Shown piece after piece: positions 7,949 to 15,059 of a stretch of 32,885 nucleotides of DNA. Both the position numbers and the translations under genes were made by a program. The notes under the pieces are model-generated. The model had not been told where the DNA came from. It saw nothing but the letters and a program-made list of their open reading frames with translations, and did no database searches. Source of the stretch: Prevotella sp. UBA1104 (lineage in GTDB: Bacteria; Bacteroidota; Bacteroidia; Bacteroidales; Bacteroidaceae); the NCBI GenBank assembly GCA_002314055.1, contig DCBP01000057.1, positions 1 through 32,885 of the forward strand, written 5' to 3'. The first letter of the stretch is position 1. The number at the start of each line of letters is the position of its first letter.

Positions 7949-7993
7949 AAAAAGCGTCTTGTACATAAATCGATATGCAACAAAACGCTTTTT
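7949..7993 (-). terminator. Hairpin between the HAD gene and gtrA
   Basis: AAAAAGCGTCTTGT (7949-7962) pairs with ACAAAACGCTTTTT (7980-7993) at 13 of 14 positions. A- and T-rich arms give a U-tract on the minus strand. It lies between the small phosphatase gene and gtrA, so it probably ends or attenuates the upstream transcript. Confidence 0.7.
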
Positions 7994-8004
7994 ATAATTT
8001 CAAT

Positions 8005-8433
8005 TTACAACGACCACCAGTGTTTCTTTCGAGGCGGTTCCTGTATTCCGGCAAGTATGCTTTCCTTCAAAAGCTGTCGGTAACTCTTGCCTGTCTTTAC
8101 CATTTGGTAAATCAGTCCCCACTCGGGCAAGCCGCCAACATTCCTGTCGTCGATAAACATGTCTGCCTTTATCTTGCGACTGAAATGCTGATTGTTGCTC
8201 GTACCGCGCTCTTCTGGAAAATCACGGTTGACAGCATAGAACTCTACTCCTCTTTCACGACACCACTCTACTGCTTCGTCAAGCAAATGGCCCTCCCGAA
8301 CTGACCAAAGTATCAGTTTGTGACGATCTGCTATCAATGCACGCAAGGTATCTGTAGCAAAAGGTATCTCGCGACCTATCTTCGGATACTCATGCTCTAC
8401 TATTGTGCCATCGAAATCTACTGCTATTACCAT
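8005..8433 (-). CDS. HAD-like hydrolase, BT0820 type
   Basis: A 142-aa small HAD-superfamily phosphatase of the Bacteroides BT0820 type. Motif I is VDFDGTIVE (residues 5-13, nucleophile D6 and acid D8), motif II is LILWSVREG (Ser/Thr position), and the late acidic motif is ADMFIDDRNVGG. It lacks a large cap domain, in line with its length. It starts 10 bases after wzc on the same strand, so it is likely part of the polysaccharide operon. Its substrate is unknown; a sugar phosphate would fit the setting, but that is inference. Confidence 0.88.
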   Translation of the reverse strand: MVIAVDFDGTIVEHEYPKIGREIPFATDTLRALIADRHKLILWSVREGHLLDEAVEWCRERGVEFYAVNRDFPEERGTSNNQHFSRKIKADMFIDDRNVGGLPEWGLIYQMVKTGKSYRQLLKESILAGIQEPPRKKHWWSL

Positions 8434-8443
8434 TTTCCTAAAA

Positions 8444-10954
8444 CTATAGCTTTATAGAGTTATCATTCTCATTGCCATACTTGTTGCCGTATGAACCATA
8501 ACTTGTCGAGCTACCATACTTTGTATAGTTACCATAACGGGAATAGGTTCCGTATGTCTTGTATTTTCCATATTTACCTACTCCATAATAATATCCATAC
8601 TTCTTCTTAGACATGTCGATTCCATTTATTACAATAGACATGTTAGGCAACTTCTTCTCGTCGTTGAACTGGTTTATCAAGCCGAAACTTGACTTCGGTG
8701 TGTAGTCCGCACGACACATGTATACTGTTGCATCACAGACTTTACCGATTTCAAGCGTATCGGTTACAAGACCTACCGGAGCAGTATCGATGAGTATATA
8801 ATCATAATGTTTCTTCAACTCCTCTACAACAATTGACAATGACGGACGACTTACTATTTCACCAGGATTTGGAGGAATAGGACCTGCCATCAACAAATCA
8901 AGATTGTCGTTGATTTCCGACGGTATTATTTCATGCTGCACATCTTCCCACGACGGATTGTCCATAATCAGTAAACGTGTAATTCCATTATGATGGTTGT
9001 CTATCTGGAACAACTCTGCAAGACGAGGCTTACGGATATCAAGTCCGACAAGCACAACCTTTTTGCCAAGAAGGGCGAAACTGATAGCAAGGTTTGCCGC
9101 ATTGAAGGTCTTTCCCTCACCAGATGTCGTCGAAGTGAACATTATTACCTTCTGTCCTTTCTTCAACATAAACTGAAGATTGGTACGCATAGAACGGAAG
9201 ATCTCCTCCATCTGATTGTTTTGGTTCTCATGAACAACAATATCTGCACGTGTCTTCACTGCATCGTTTGCAACAGCAACATCTGCAATAATCGGAATTG
9301 ATGTGAGACTCTCAACATCATCGTGTCCCTCAATGCGATAACGCAAGAACTGAATGATAAAGATTACCAATGAAGGCAATGCAATACCGAGAATCAAACC
9401 GATAAGCAATATCATGTTACTCTTTGGACTAACCTTGCCTACAAACTGCGGAAGCTCGATGAGCTTTCCCTTATCGGCAGTGGCAGCAAGGGATATTGAA
9501 TTTTCCTCACGCTTCTGCAAAAGCATAAGATAAAGACCTGACTTTACTTCCTGCTGACGACCTATCTGAGTAAGGATACGCTCCTGCTCCGGAGTTCTTG
9601 AAACTTCGTTGTTATACTGTCCATACTGTGACGCAACGGCATTACGCTGAATCTCAAGATTCCGTTTTGCCTGCATGAGTGCCATACGGATACTTGTGCT
9701 CAAATCGTTCAACTGAGCAGTCATTTCCTCTACAACAGGACTGCTCTCTGATGCCGTACGGAGAAGTCGGTTGCGCTCAAGGGCTACCTTATTGTAATCA
9801 CTGATCAATGATATTGAAGCTTCATCACGAAGACCGACATTCGACGGCAATACCTGATATTTGTTTCCAGGACGATCAGCGAACTGTATCAAACTGTTTA
9901 TCAAATCTATCTGAGTACCGGCATCATTCAACTTCTGCTCATAAGAAGAAAGGTTTGAAACACTTTCCTTTGCATCTACCTTCAATTCTACAAGACGGTT
10001 GTTTCTCTTGTAATTTTCCAGCTGACCCTCTGTTGAACTCAATTCTGCATTGATTTTCTCCAAACGTTCATTCACGAAAGCCTCTGTACGCACAGCTACT
10101 TCGTTCTTGTCTTCATTTGCCTGACGGTTGTAGCAGATTGCCAACTGCTTCAAATAATCTATTCCCCTCTGGATATTCTCATCGTTGAGGGTCATATTTA
10201 ATGTTGAAGAAGACTTGCTCGTCTGCTCCAAAGACAAAGCACCACAGTATTTTGGTGCCATAGCCATAGGAGATACAATTCTGACGATTATCTCATCACC
10301 ATCATTCATAACATACTCTGCATTGCGAGTAAAGAACAAGGTTCCTGCCTTTGTCCTTATAGAACATGGCAACATAGACATCACTGCATCTATTGTATAT
10401 GGACCTGAGGCTGTAGTCTCATCCTCTGATACATAATATGTTCCACTTACATGGTATTTACCGTCTGTTTTCTCGATATTCAAAGACATCGGAACATTAA
10501 GTTTTTCCAGATGAGCAATATCCATATCTACATTTATAGGCTGAGTCTTATACAATATAACATTCTTTACTCTACCTTTTTTCCAATATGAACTATAGAG
10601 CTTCAAGTCGCTGATTGCCTGAGCTGCAAGTGTTCGCGTCTTGAGAATCTCCATCTCATTGTCTATACCATATGTATTACTGATAATTCCGAAATCAGCC
10701 ATACCGCCAAGCGCATCGCTGCTACGTCGTCCGCCACTGTTTCCGTCATCTTTAATCAACAGCTTTGCTGCTGTAGAATACACAGGCGTTGTATATCGCA
10801 AATAAAGATATGCAGCACCGATGCAGATTATTACAGAAACGAGAAACCACTTCCAATTTAAAATAAATAAGGTGTAAAGTTTCTGAAAATTGAAAGAAGA
10901 CTGATCTCCGTCCTCTTCTGTAGCATAAAGATTTTTCTGTTGTACGTCTGTCAT
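8444..10954 (-). CDS. wzc: Polysaccharide co-polymerase / tyrosine autokinase (Wzc family)
   Basis: An 836-aa inner-membrane BY-kinase controlling capsule or exopolysaccharide export. An N-terminal Wzz-like domain starts with a membrane helix near residues 36-55. A long periplasmic coiled-coil region covers roughly 270-480, and a second helix lies near 518-540. The cytoplasmic kinase domain has Walker A TSTTSGEGKT (K615), Walker A' VVLVGLDIRKPR and Walker B YILIDTAP. The C-terminal tail carries 14 tyrosines in about 45 residues, many in KYG or SYG steps; these are the expected autophosphorylation sites. It follows rfbA by 7 bases. No Wza exporter or cognate tyrosine phosphatase is in the window. 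Confidence 0.95.
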   Translation of the reverse strand: MTDVQQKNLYATEEDGDQSSFNFQKLYTLFILNWKWFLVSVIICIGAAYLYLRYTTPVYSTAAKLLIKDDGNSGGRRSSDALGGMADFGIISNTYGIDNEMEILKTRTLAAQAISDLKLYSSYWKKGRVKNVILYKTQPINVDMDIAHLEKLNVPMSLNIEKTDGKYHVSGTYYVSEDETTASGPYTIDAVMSMLPCSIRTKAGTLFFTRNAEYVMNDGDEIIVRIVSPMAMAPKYCGALSLEQTSKSSSTLNMTLNDENIQRGIDYLKQLAICYNRQANEDKNEVAVRTEAFVNERLEKINAELSSTEGQLENYKRNNRLVELKVDAKESVSNLSSYEQKLNDAGTQIDLINSLIQFADRPGNKYQVLPSNVGLRDEASISLISDYNKVALERNRLLRTASESSPVVEEMTAQLNDLSTSIRMALMQAKRNLEIQRNAVASQYGQYNNEVSRTPEQERILTQIGRQQEVKSGLYLMLLQKREENSISLAATADKGKLIELPQFVGKVSPKSNMILLIGLILGIALPSLVIFIIQFLRYRIEGHDDVESLTSIPIIADVAVANDAVKTRADIVVHENQNNQMEEIFRSMRTNLQFMLKKGQKVIMFTSTTSGEGKTFNAANLAISFALLGKKVVLVGLDIRKPRLAELFQIDNHHNGITRLLIMDNPSWEDVQHEIIPSEINDNLDLLMAGPIPPNPGEIVSRPSLSIVVEELKKHYDYILIDTAPVGLVTDTLEIGKVCDATVYMCRADYTPKSSFGLINQFNDEKKLPNMSIVINGIDMSKKKYGYYYGVGKYGKYKTYGTYSRYGNYTKYGSSTSYGSYGNKYGNENDNSIKL

Positions 10955-10961
10955 TGTATGT

Positions 10962-11840
10962 CTATTTATTATCTATCAACTCCATTAAATACTTTCCATA
11001 ATTGTTTTTCAGCATAGGTTTGGCAACCTCAGCAAGCTTTTCAGCATTAATCCAGCCACGCTTATAAGCTATTTCCTCAAGACAAGCGATTTTCAGTCCT
11101 TGACGCTTCTCTATTACTTCTATAAACGTACTTGCCTCAGCCAAACTGTCGTGAGTTCCTGTGTCAAGCCATGCAAAACCGCGTTGAAGGGTCTGAACTT
11201 TTAAATCTCCACGCCTAAGATACTCTTGATTCACACTTGTAATCTCAAGCTCTCCTCTTGCACTGGGTTTAATGTTTTTCGCAATTTCAACCACGTCATT
11301 CGGATAGAAATATAATCCGACAACAGCATAATTACTTTTCGGGCAAGCCGGTTTCTCTTCTATGCTAAGACAATTGCCTTTATCATCAAACTCGGCAACG
11401 CCATAACGTTCCGGATCATTAACATAATAACCAAAGACCGTGGCTTTATGCTCTTTTTCTGCAATCCTAACGCTTTCATTCAACAAGCCGGTGAAACCTG
11501 ATCCATAGAATATATTATCCCCCAAGACAAGACAAACGTCATCATCACCTATAAATTTCTCTCCAATTATAAAAGCCTGAGCCAAACCATCAGGAGAAGG
11601 TTGTTCCGCATACTCAAAACGGACACCAAAATCAGATCCGTCTCCCAAAAGTCTTTTAAATCCTGGAAGATCGTACGGAGTGGAAATAATTAATATATCC
11701 CTTATACCTGCAAGCATTAATACAGACACCGGATAATAAATCATTGGTTTATCAAAAATTGGTATCAATTGTTTACTGACACCTTTTGTAATGGGGTAAA
11801 GGCGAGTTCCAGAACCGCCTGCTAATACTATTCCCTTCAT
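10962..11840 (-). CDS. rfbA: Glucose-1-phosphate thymidylyltransferase
   Basis: RfbA/RmlA (292 aa) makes dTDP-glucose from dTTP and glucose-1-phosphate, the first step to dTDP-rhamnose and related sugars. The nucleotide-binding loop GIVLAGGSGTRLYPIT is at residues 3-18, followed by KQLIPIFDKPMIYYP. LGDNIFYG carries the metal-binding Asp, and EEKP and WLDTGTHDSL follow. Length matches the family. The remaining rfbBCD genes are absent from the neighbourhood. It is the first gene of the rfbA-wzc-HAD run, behind a -7 box at 11908-11915. Confidence 0.96.
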   Translation of the reverse strand: MKGIVLAGGSGTRLYPITKGVSKQLIPIFDKPMIYYPVSVLMLAGIRDILIISTPYDLPGFKRLLGDGSDFGVRFEYAEQPSPDGLAQAFIIGEKFIGDDDVCLVLGDNIFYGSGFTGLLNESVRIAEKEHKATVFGYYVNDPERYGVAEFDDKGNCLSIEEKPACPKSNYAVVGLYFYPNDVVEIAKNIKPSARGELEITSVNQEYLRRGDLKVQTLQRGFAWLDTGTHDSLAEASTFIEVIEKRQGLKIACLEEIAYKRGWINAEKLAEVAKPMLKNNYGKYLMELIDNK

Positions 11841-11907
11841 CTTTCGTTAAATAAAAGTTTAGCTAAACATATATATACTATATGACAATATTTCTATATC
11901 ACGACTG

Positions 11908-11915
11908 CAAAGGTA
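11908..11915 (-). promoter_or_regulatory. -7 box for the rfbA-wzc operon
   Basis: CAAAGGTA reads TACCTTTG on the minus strand, a full match to TAnnTTTG, about 68 bases upstream of the rfbA ATG. The -33 element is not clear. It is divergent from the promoter at 11946-11976. Confidence 0.6.
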
Positions 11916-11945
11916 ATAATAAAAATTACATTATTCACTTTTTAT

Positions 11946-11976
11946 TTTGTTTTTTAATATAAAACAAGTACTTTTG
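11946..11976 (+). promoter_or_regulatory. Promoter for the 207-aa gene
   Basis: TTTG at 11946-11949 and TACTTTTG at 11969-11976 are 19 bases apart, a full match to the Bacteroidota consensus. The predicted leader to the ATG at 12016 is about 35 bases. Confidence 0.75.
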
Positions 11977-12015
11977 CATTATAAAAAATAATAACATATA
12001 TAAATAACATAGAAA

Positions 12016-12639
12016 ATGAGTTTTTTAGACAAACTTTTCGGACATAAAGAAAATGATGAGATAAAAACAGGCGGAATGGAAGATTTCATGACCTTGGTTC
12101 GTGTATATTTTCAAGCCGTCATAGCTGAAAAAGTAGGAATAACCAACCTCGCCGCACTTCCTGACTTGAGACAGTTCAAAACTTCTCTACATATACCTAC
12201 AGTCAACAACAAACTGGGTATCGGGGAAAAGGCAAGATGCAAAAAAATGCTTCGCGACTTATATGGTACAGAAGACCTCTTCTTCAAAGAAATTGACCAA
12301 AGTATCAGAAAGCACTGCGCCAAAATACAGGATGTACAAGTCTACTTGTTGCAATTTCAGAACTACACGCAGAACCTCATGATGCTCACAGGAAATCTCA
12401 TGAAATTCAAACTGCGCTTGCCGTCTATCTTCAAGAAAGCGTTATATACAATGACAGAGAAAACCATTTCTGACATTTTCAATAAAAACGACTTTAATGA
12501 CGCAAGCGTTATGAAAGCCGTAGTTGCAGTCAGAGAATACGACAAGCGCTTGGGCTTCAGCCAAAAATGGACAACAGATTTCGTTTATCAAGTCGTTATG
12601 CTTGCAAAGAAAGAAAAAGCGCCTAAAAACGAAGATTAA
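12016..12639 (+). CDS. Uncharacterised 207-aa protein
   Basis: I do not recognise a family. The protein is soluble and probably all-helical, with no signal peptide or membrane segment. It opens with MSFLDKLFGHKEND and ends in a Lys-rich tail. The middle (roughly residues 90-150) contains many Gln/Leu/Met-rich helices, such as VQVYLLQFQNYTQNLMML. No catalytic motif is evident. It has its own good promoter, and the next promoter begins only 20 bases after its stop, so it is probably monocistronic although it sits beside the zapA-rny run. Start at the ATG 12016, the first in frame after the promoter. Confidence 0.8.
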   Translation: MSFLDKLFGHKENDEIKTGGMEDFMTLVRVYFQAVIAEKVGITNLAALPDLRQFKTSLHIPTVNNKLGIGEKARCKKMLRDLYGTEDLFFKEIDQSIRKHCAKIQDVQVYLLQFQNYTQNLMMLTGNLMKFKLRLPSIFKKALYTMTEKTISDIFNKNDFNDASVMKAVVAVREYDKRLGFSQKWTTDFVYQVVMLAKKEKAPKNED

Positions 12640-12659
12640 ACAAATCATTTGAAAATAAT

Positions 12660-12690
12660 TTTGGCAAATCAACAAAATACATTAAATTTG
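12660..12690 (+). promoter_or_regulatory. Promoter for the coiled-coil-zapA-rny run
   Basis: TTTG at 12660-12663 and TAAATTTG at 12683-12690 are separated by exactly 19 bases. The -7 box ends 18 bases before the ATG at 12709, so the 5' leader is very short (about 10-15 bases). Confidence 0.75.
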
Positions 12691-12708
12691 TAGGCAAAAT
12701 AAATTCTG

Positions 12709-13002
12709 ATGACTGAAAACGACAAGATATTAACGCTGTTTACGACAAGGGTAAGGCAGATGATTCTCCAATATAAAGAACTGAAAAAGGAGAATGAAGA
12801 GCTTTATGCAATGGTGGATTCTCGAGACAATGAGATTTCAACATTAAAGAAACAGCTGGAACAGGCTCAGAACGACTACAAAAGTTTAAAAACGGCTCGA
12901 ATGGTAGAAGTCAGCAATGGAGACATTGAAGAATCCAAGAAAAGAATTTCTGCCATGATAAGAGACGTAAACAAGTGTATCACACTGCTAAGTGGAAAAT
13001 AA
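12709..13002 (+). CDS. Small coiled-coil protein upstream of zapA
   Basis: A 97-aa protein whose residues about 20-65 form a heptad-rich coiled coil (LKKENEELYAMVDSRDNEI, then LKKQLEQAQNDYKSL). The C-terminal segment KKRISAMIRDVNKCITLL is a second amphipathic helix. There is no enzyme motif. It lies 8 bases before zapA in the same transcript. Small coiled-coil partners of ZapA, such as ZapB in Proteobacteria, link FtsZ-ring components, so an analogous role is plausible, but I see no sequence identity that proves it. Confidence 0.8.
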   Translation: MTENDKILTLFTTRVRQMILQYKELKKENEELYAMVDSRDNEISTLKKQLEQAQNDYKSLKTARMVEVSNGDIEESKKRISAMIRDVNKCITLLSGK

Positions 13003-13010
13003 TCAGAGTG

Positions 13011-13319
13011 ATGGCAGGAGAAAAAGACAAGTTACATATTAGATTGCATATTTATGATACAGACATGCCTGTTGTTATCGACAGACACGAGGAATTTACG
13101 TATCGTGAAGCAGCAAAGGATATCAACGAGGCTGTAAACGCTTATTCTGAAGTCTTTAAAGGCAAGAAAAGCGATAAGGAAATTTTATATATGGCCCTCA
13201 TCGATATCGCTTATAATTATGAGGTGGAAAAAAGTAGAAACGACACCAAACCTGTTAATGATATTCTCTCTACAATCACTGACGAAATAGAAGAGGCCTT
13301 AGATATTAAGAAAAGGTAA
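13011..13319 (+). CDS. zapA: Cell division protein ZapA
   Basis: A 102-aa ZapA-family protein; ZapA binds and bundles FtsZ filaments at the division ring. The N-terminal beta-rich half (LHIRLHIYDTDMPVVIDRHEE, residues about 7-27) precedes the helical half with YREAAKDINEAVNAYSE and MALIDIAYNYEVEK. The frame is open upstream from a GTG at 12975, but that would overlap the preceding gene; the ATG at 13011 leaves an 8-base gap and fits the family length. rny follows after 56 bases without a clear promoter. Confidence 0.88.
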   Translation: MAGEKDKLHIRLHIYDTDMPVVIDRHEEFTYREAAKDINEAVNAYSEVFKGKKSDKEILYMALIDIAYNYEVEKSRNDTKPVNDILSTITDEIEEALDIKKR

Positions 13320-13375
13320 CTTCTGTACACTTGCAATAAGACATAAAGAGAATATTAACTTTTAAATTTAAACAA

Positions 13376-14908
13376 ATGATAGAATTAGCAATCGCCGTAG
13401 TCGCCCTTATTATAGGCGGATTGGGCGGATATTACATTTTCCGATATGTTATTAACGGGAAATACAAAGCTTTAATGGATACCGCACAGAAAGATGCGGA
13501 GGTATTGAAAGAAAAGAAGATGCTTGAGGTTAAGGAAAAATTCCTTAATAAAAAAGCTGAATTGGAAAAGGAAATCCAAAGCAGAAACCAAAAAATCCAA
13601 CAAAGCGAAAACAAACTGAAACAGAGAGAAATCAGCCTTAATCAGCGCCAAGAGGAAATGGGACGACGCAAACAGGAGGTTGAACAGCAACAGCAACGTA
13701 TCGACAACGAAAAGAAACTTCTGCAAATCAAATCAGAGGAACTTGACAAGATGCAATTGCAAGAGCGTGAGAAATTGGAGGAGCTTTCTGGACTTAGTGC
13801 AGATGAAGCTAAATCTCGTCTCGTTGAAAGCATGAAGGATGAAGCTCGAACTGCTGCTGCAAGCTATGTGAACGAGATTATGGACGAGGCAAAACTCAAC
13901 GCCAACTCTCAGGCAAAGAAAATTGTCATACAGACAATACAACGTGTTGCAACTGAAACTGCAATTGAAAATTCTGTCAGCGTTTTCCATATCGACAATG
14001 ATGAGGTTAAAGGACGTATCATCGGACGAGAAGGAAGAAACATCAGAGCTCTTGAAGCAGCAACAGGTGTCGAAATTGTTGTTGACGATACTCCTGAAGC
14101 TATCGTTATCTCCGCATTCGACCCTATTAGACGTGAAGTATGTCGACTTGCTCTTCACCAACTTGTAGCAGACGGACGTATCCACCCGGCACGTATTGAA
14201 GAGGTTGTTGCTAAGGTTAAGAAACAGCTCGACAATGAGATTATTGAAACTGGAAAACGTACAGCCATCGACCTCGGTATTCATGGATTACATCCTGAAT
14301 TGGTAAGAATCATTGGAAAAATGAAATATCGCTCTTCATATGGTCAGAACCTATTGCAGCATGCTCGTGAAACAGCCAACCTCTGTGCTGTAATGGCTGC
14401 AGAACTCGGACTGAACCCTAAAAAAGCTAAACGAGCAGGACTTTTACATGATATCGGAAAGGTTCCGGATGAGGAGAGTGAACTTCCACATGCCCTTTAT
14501 GGCGCTAAGATTGCCGAGAAATATAAGGAGAAACCGGATATCTGCAACGCTATTGGTGCACACCACGATGAAATGGAGATGAACACGCTACTCGCCCCTA
14601 TCGTTCAAGTTTGTGATGCCATCTCTGGTGCTCGTCCTGGAGCTCGCCGTGAGATTGTTGAAGCATACATAAAGAGACTTAATGACCTTGAAGCTATTGC
14701 AATGAGCTATCCTGGAGTTACAAAGACGTATGCAATACAGGCTGGACGCGAACTTCGTGTAATCGTTGGAGCTGACAAAATGGACGATAAGGAATCAGAG
14801 GCTCTTTCTAACGAAATCGCAACAAAGATTCAAAACGAGATGACTTATCCAGGGCAGGTCAAGATTACGGTTATACGTGAGACTCGTTCTATCGCATATG
14901 CTAAATAA
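13376..14908 (+). CDS. rny: Ribonuclease Y
   Basis: RNase Y (510 aa) is a membrane-anchored endoribonuclease that starts mRNA decay. An N-terminal helix at about residues 2-24 anchors it. A Gln/Glu/Lys-rich coiled coil follows to about 150. The KH RNA-binding domain has GRIIGREGRNIRALE near residue 211. The HD domain carries the metal-binding pair H358-D359 in LLHDIGK, followed by GAHHDEME. The C terminus ITVIRETRSIAYAK is the family's usual end. It is the last gene of the 12709-14908 run. Confidence 0.97.
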   Translation: MIELAIAVVALIIGGLGGYYIFRYVINGKYKALMDTAQKDAEVLKEKKMLEVKEKFLNKKAELEKEIQSRNQKIQQSENKLKQREISLNQRQEEMGRRKQEVEQQQQRIDNEKKLLQIKSEELDKMQLQEREKLEELSGLSADEAKSRLVESMKDEARTAAASYVNEIMDEAKLNANSQAKKIVIQTIQRVATETAIENSVSVFHIDNDEVKGRIIGREGRNIRALEAATGVEIVVDDTPEAIVISAFDPIRREVCRLALHQLVADGRIHPARIEEVVAKVKKQLDNEIIETGKRTAIDLGIHGLHPELVRIIGKMKYRSSYGQNLLQHARETANLCAVMAAELGLNPKKAKRAGLLHDIGKVPDEESELPHALYGAKIAEKYKEKPDICNAIGAHHDEMEMNTLLAPIVQVCDAISGARPGARREIVEAYIKRLNDLEAIAMSYPGVTKTYAIQAGRELRVIVGADKMDDKESEALSNEIATKIQNEMTYPGQVKITVIRETRSIAYAK

Positions 14909-14971
14909 ACAGAACAAGGAGTATTTTTCATTTTTTACTTTGAACAGTAGATTTGAAATACTATAAGTAAA

Positions 14972-15008
14972 ACGAGCTAAACATTTTATGTTTGGCTCGT
15001 TTTTTTTC
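14972..15008 (+). terminator. Intrinsic terminator after rny
   Basis: ACGAGCTAAACAT (14972-14984) pairs with ATGTTTGGCTCGT (14988-15000) at 12 of 13 positions. It has a 3-base loop and a run of eight T after it. It ends the rny transcript before the tex promoter. Confidence 0.85.
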
Positions 15009-15021
15009 AGACTTTTATTAT

Positions 15022-15029
15022 TAATTTTG
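15022..15029 (+). promoter_or_regulatory. -7 box for tex
   Basis: TAATTTTG matches TAnnTTTG, 30 bases before the tex ATG. The -33 position falls in the T-tract of the rny terminator and has no clean TTTG. Confidence 0.55.
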
Positions 15030-15059
15030 CCCTTATTATTTAACCTATATATTATATAA

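Noticed and set aside
13320..13375. 6S RNA downstream of zapA
   Set aside because: The gap is 56 bases, far too short for 6S RNA.
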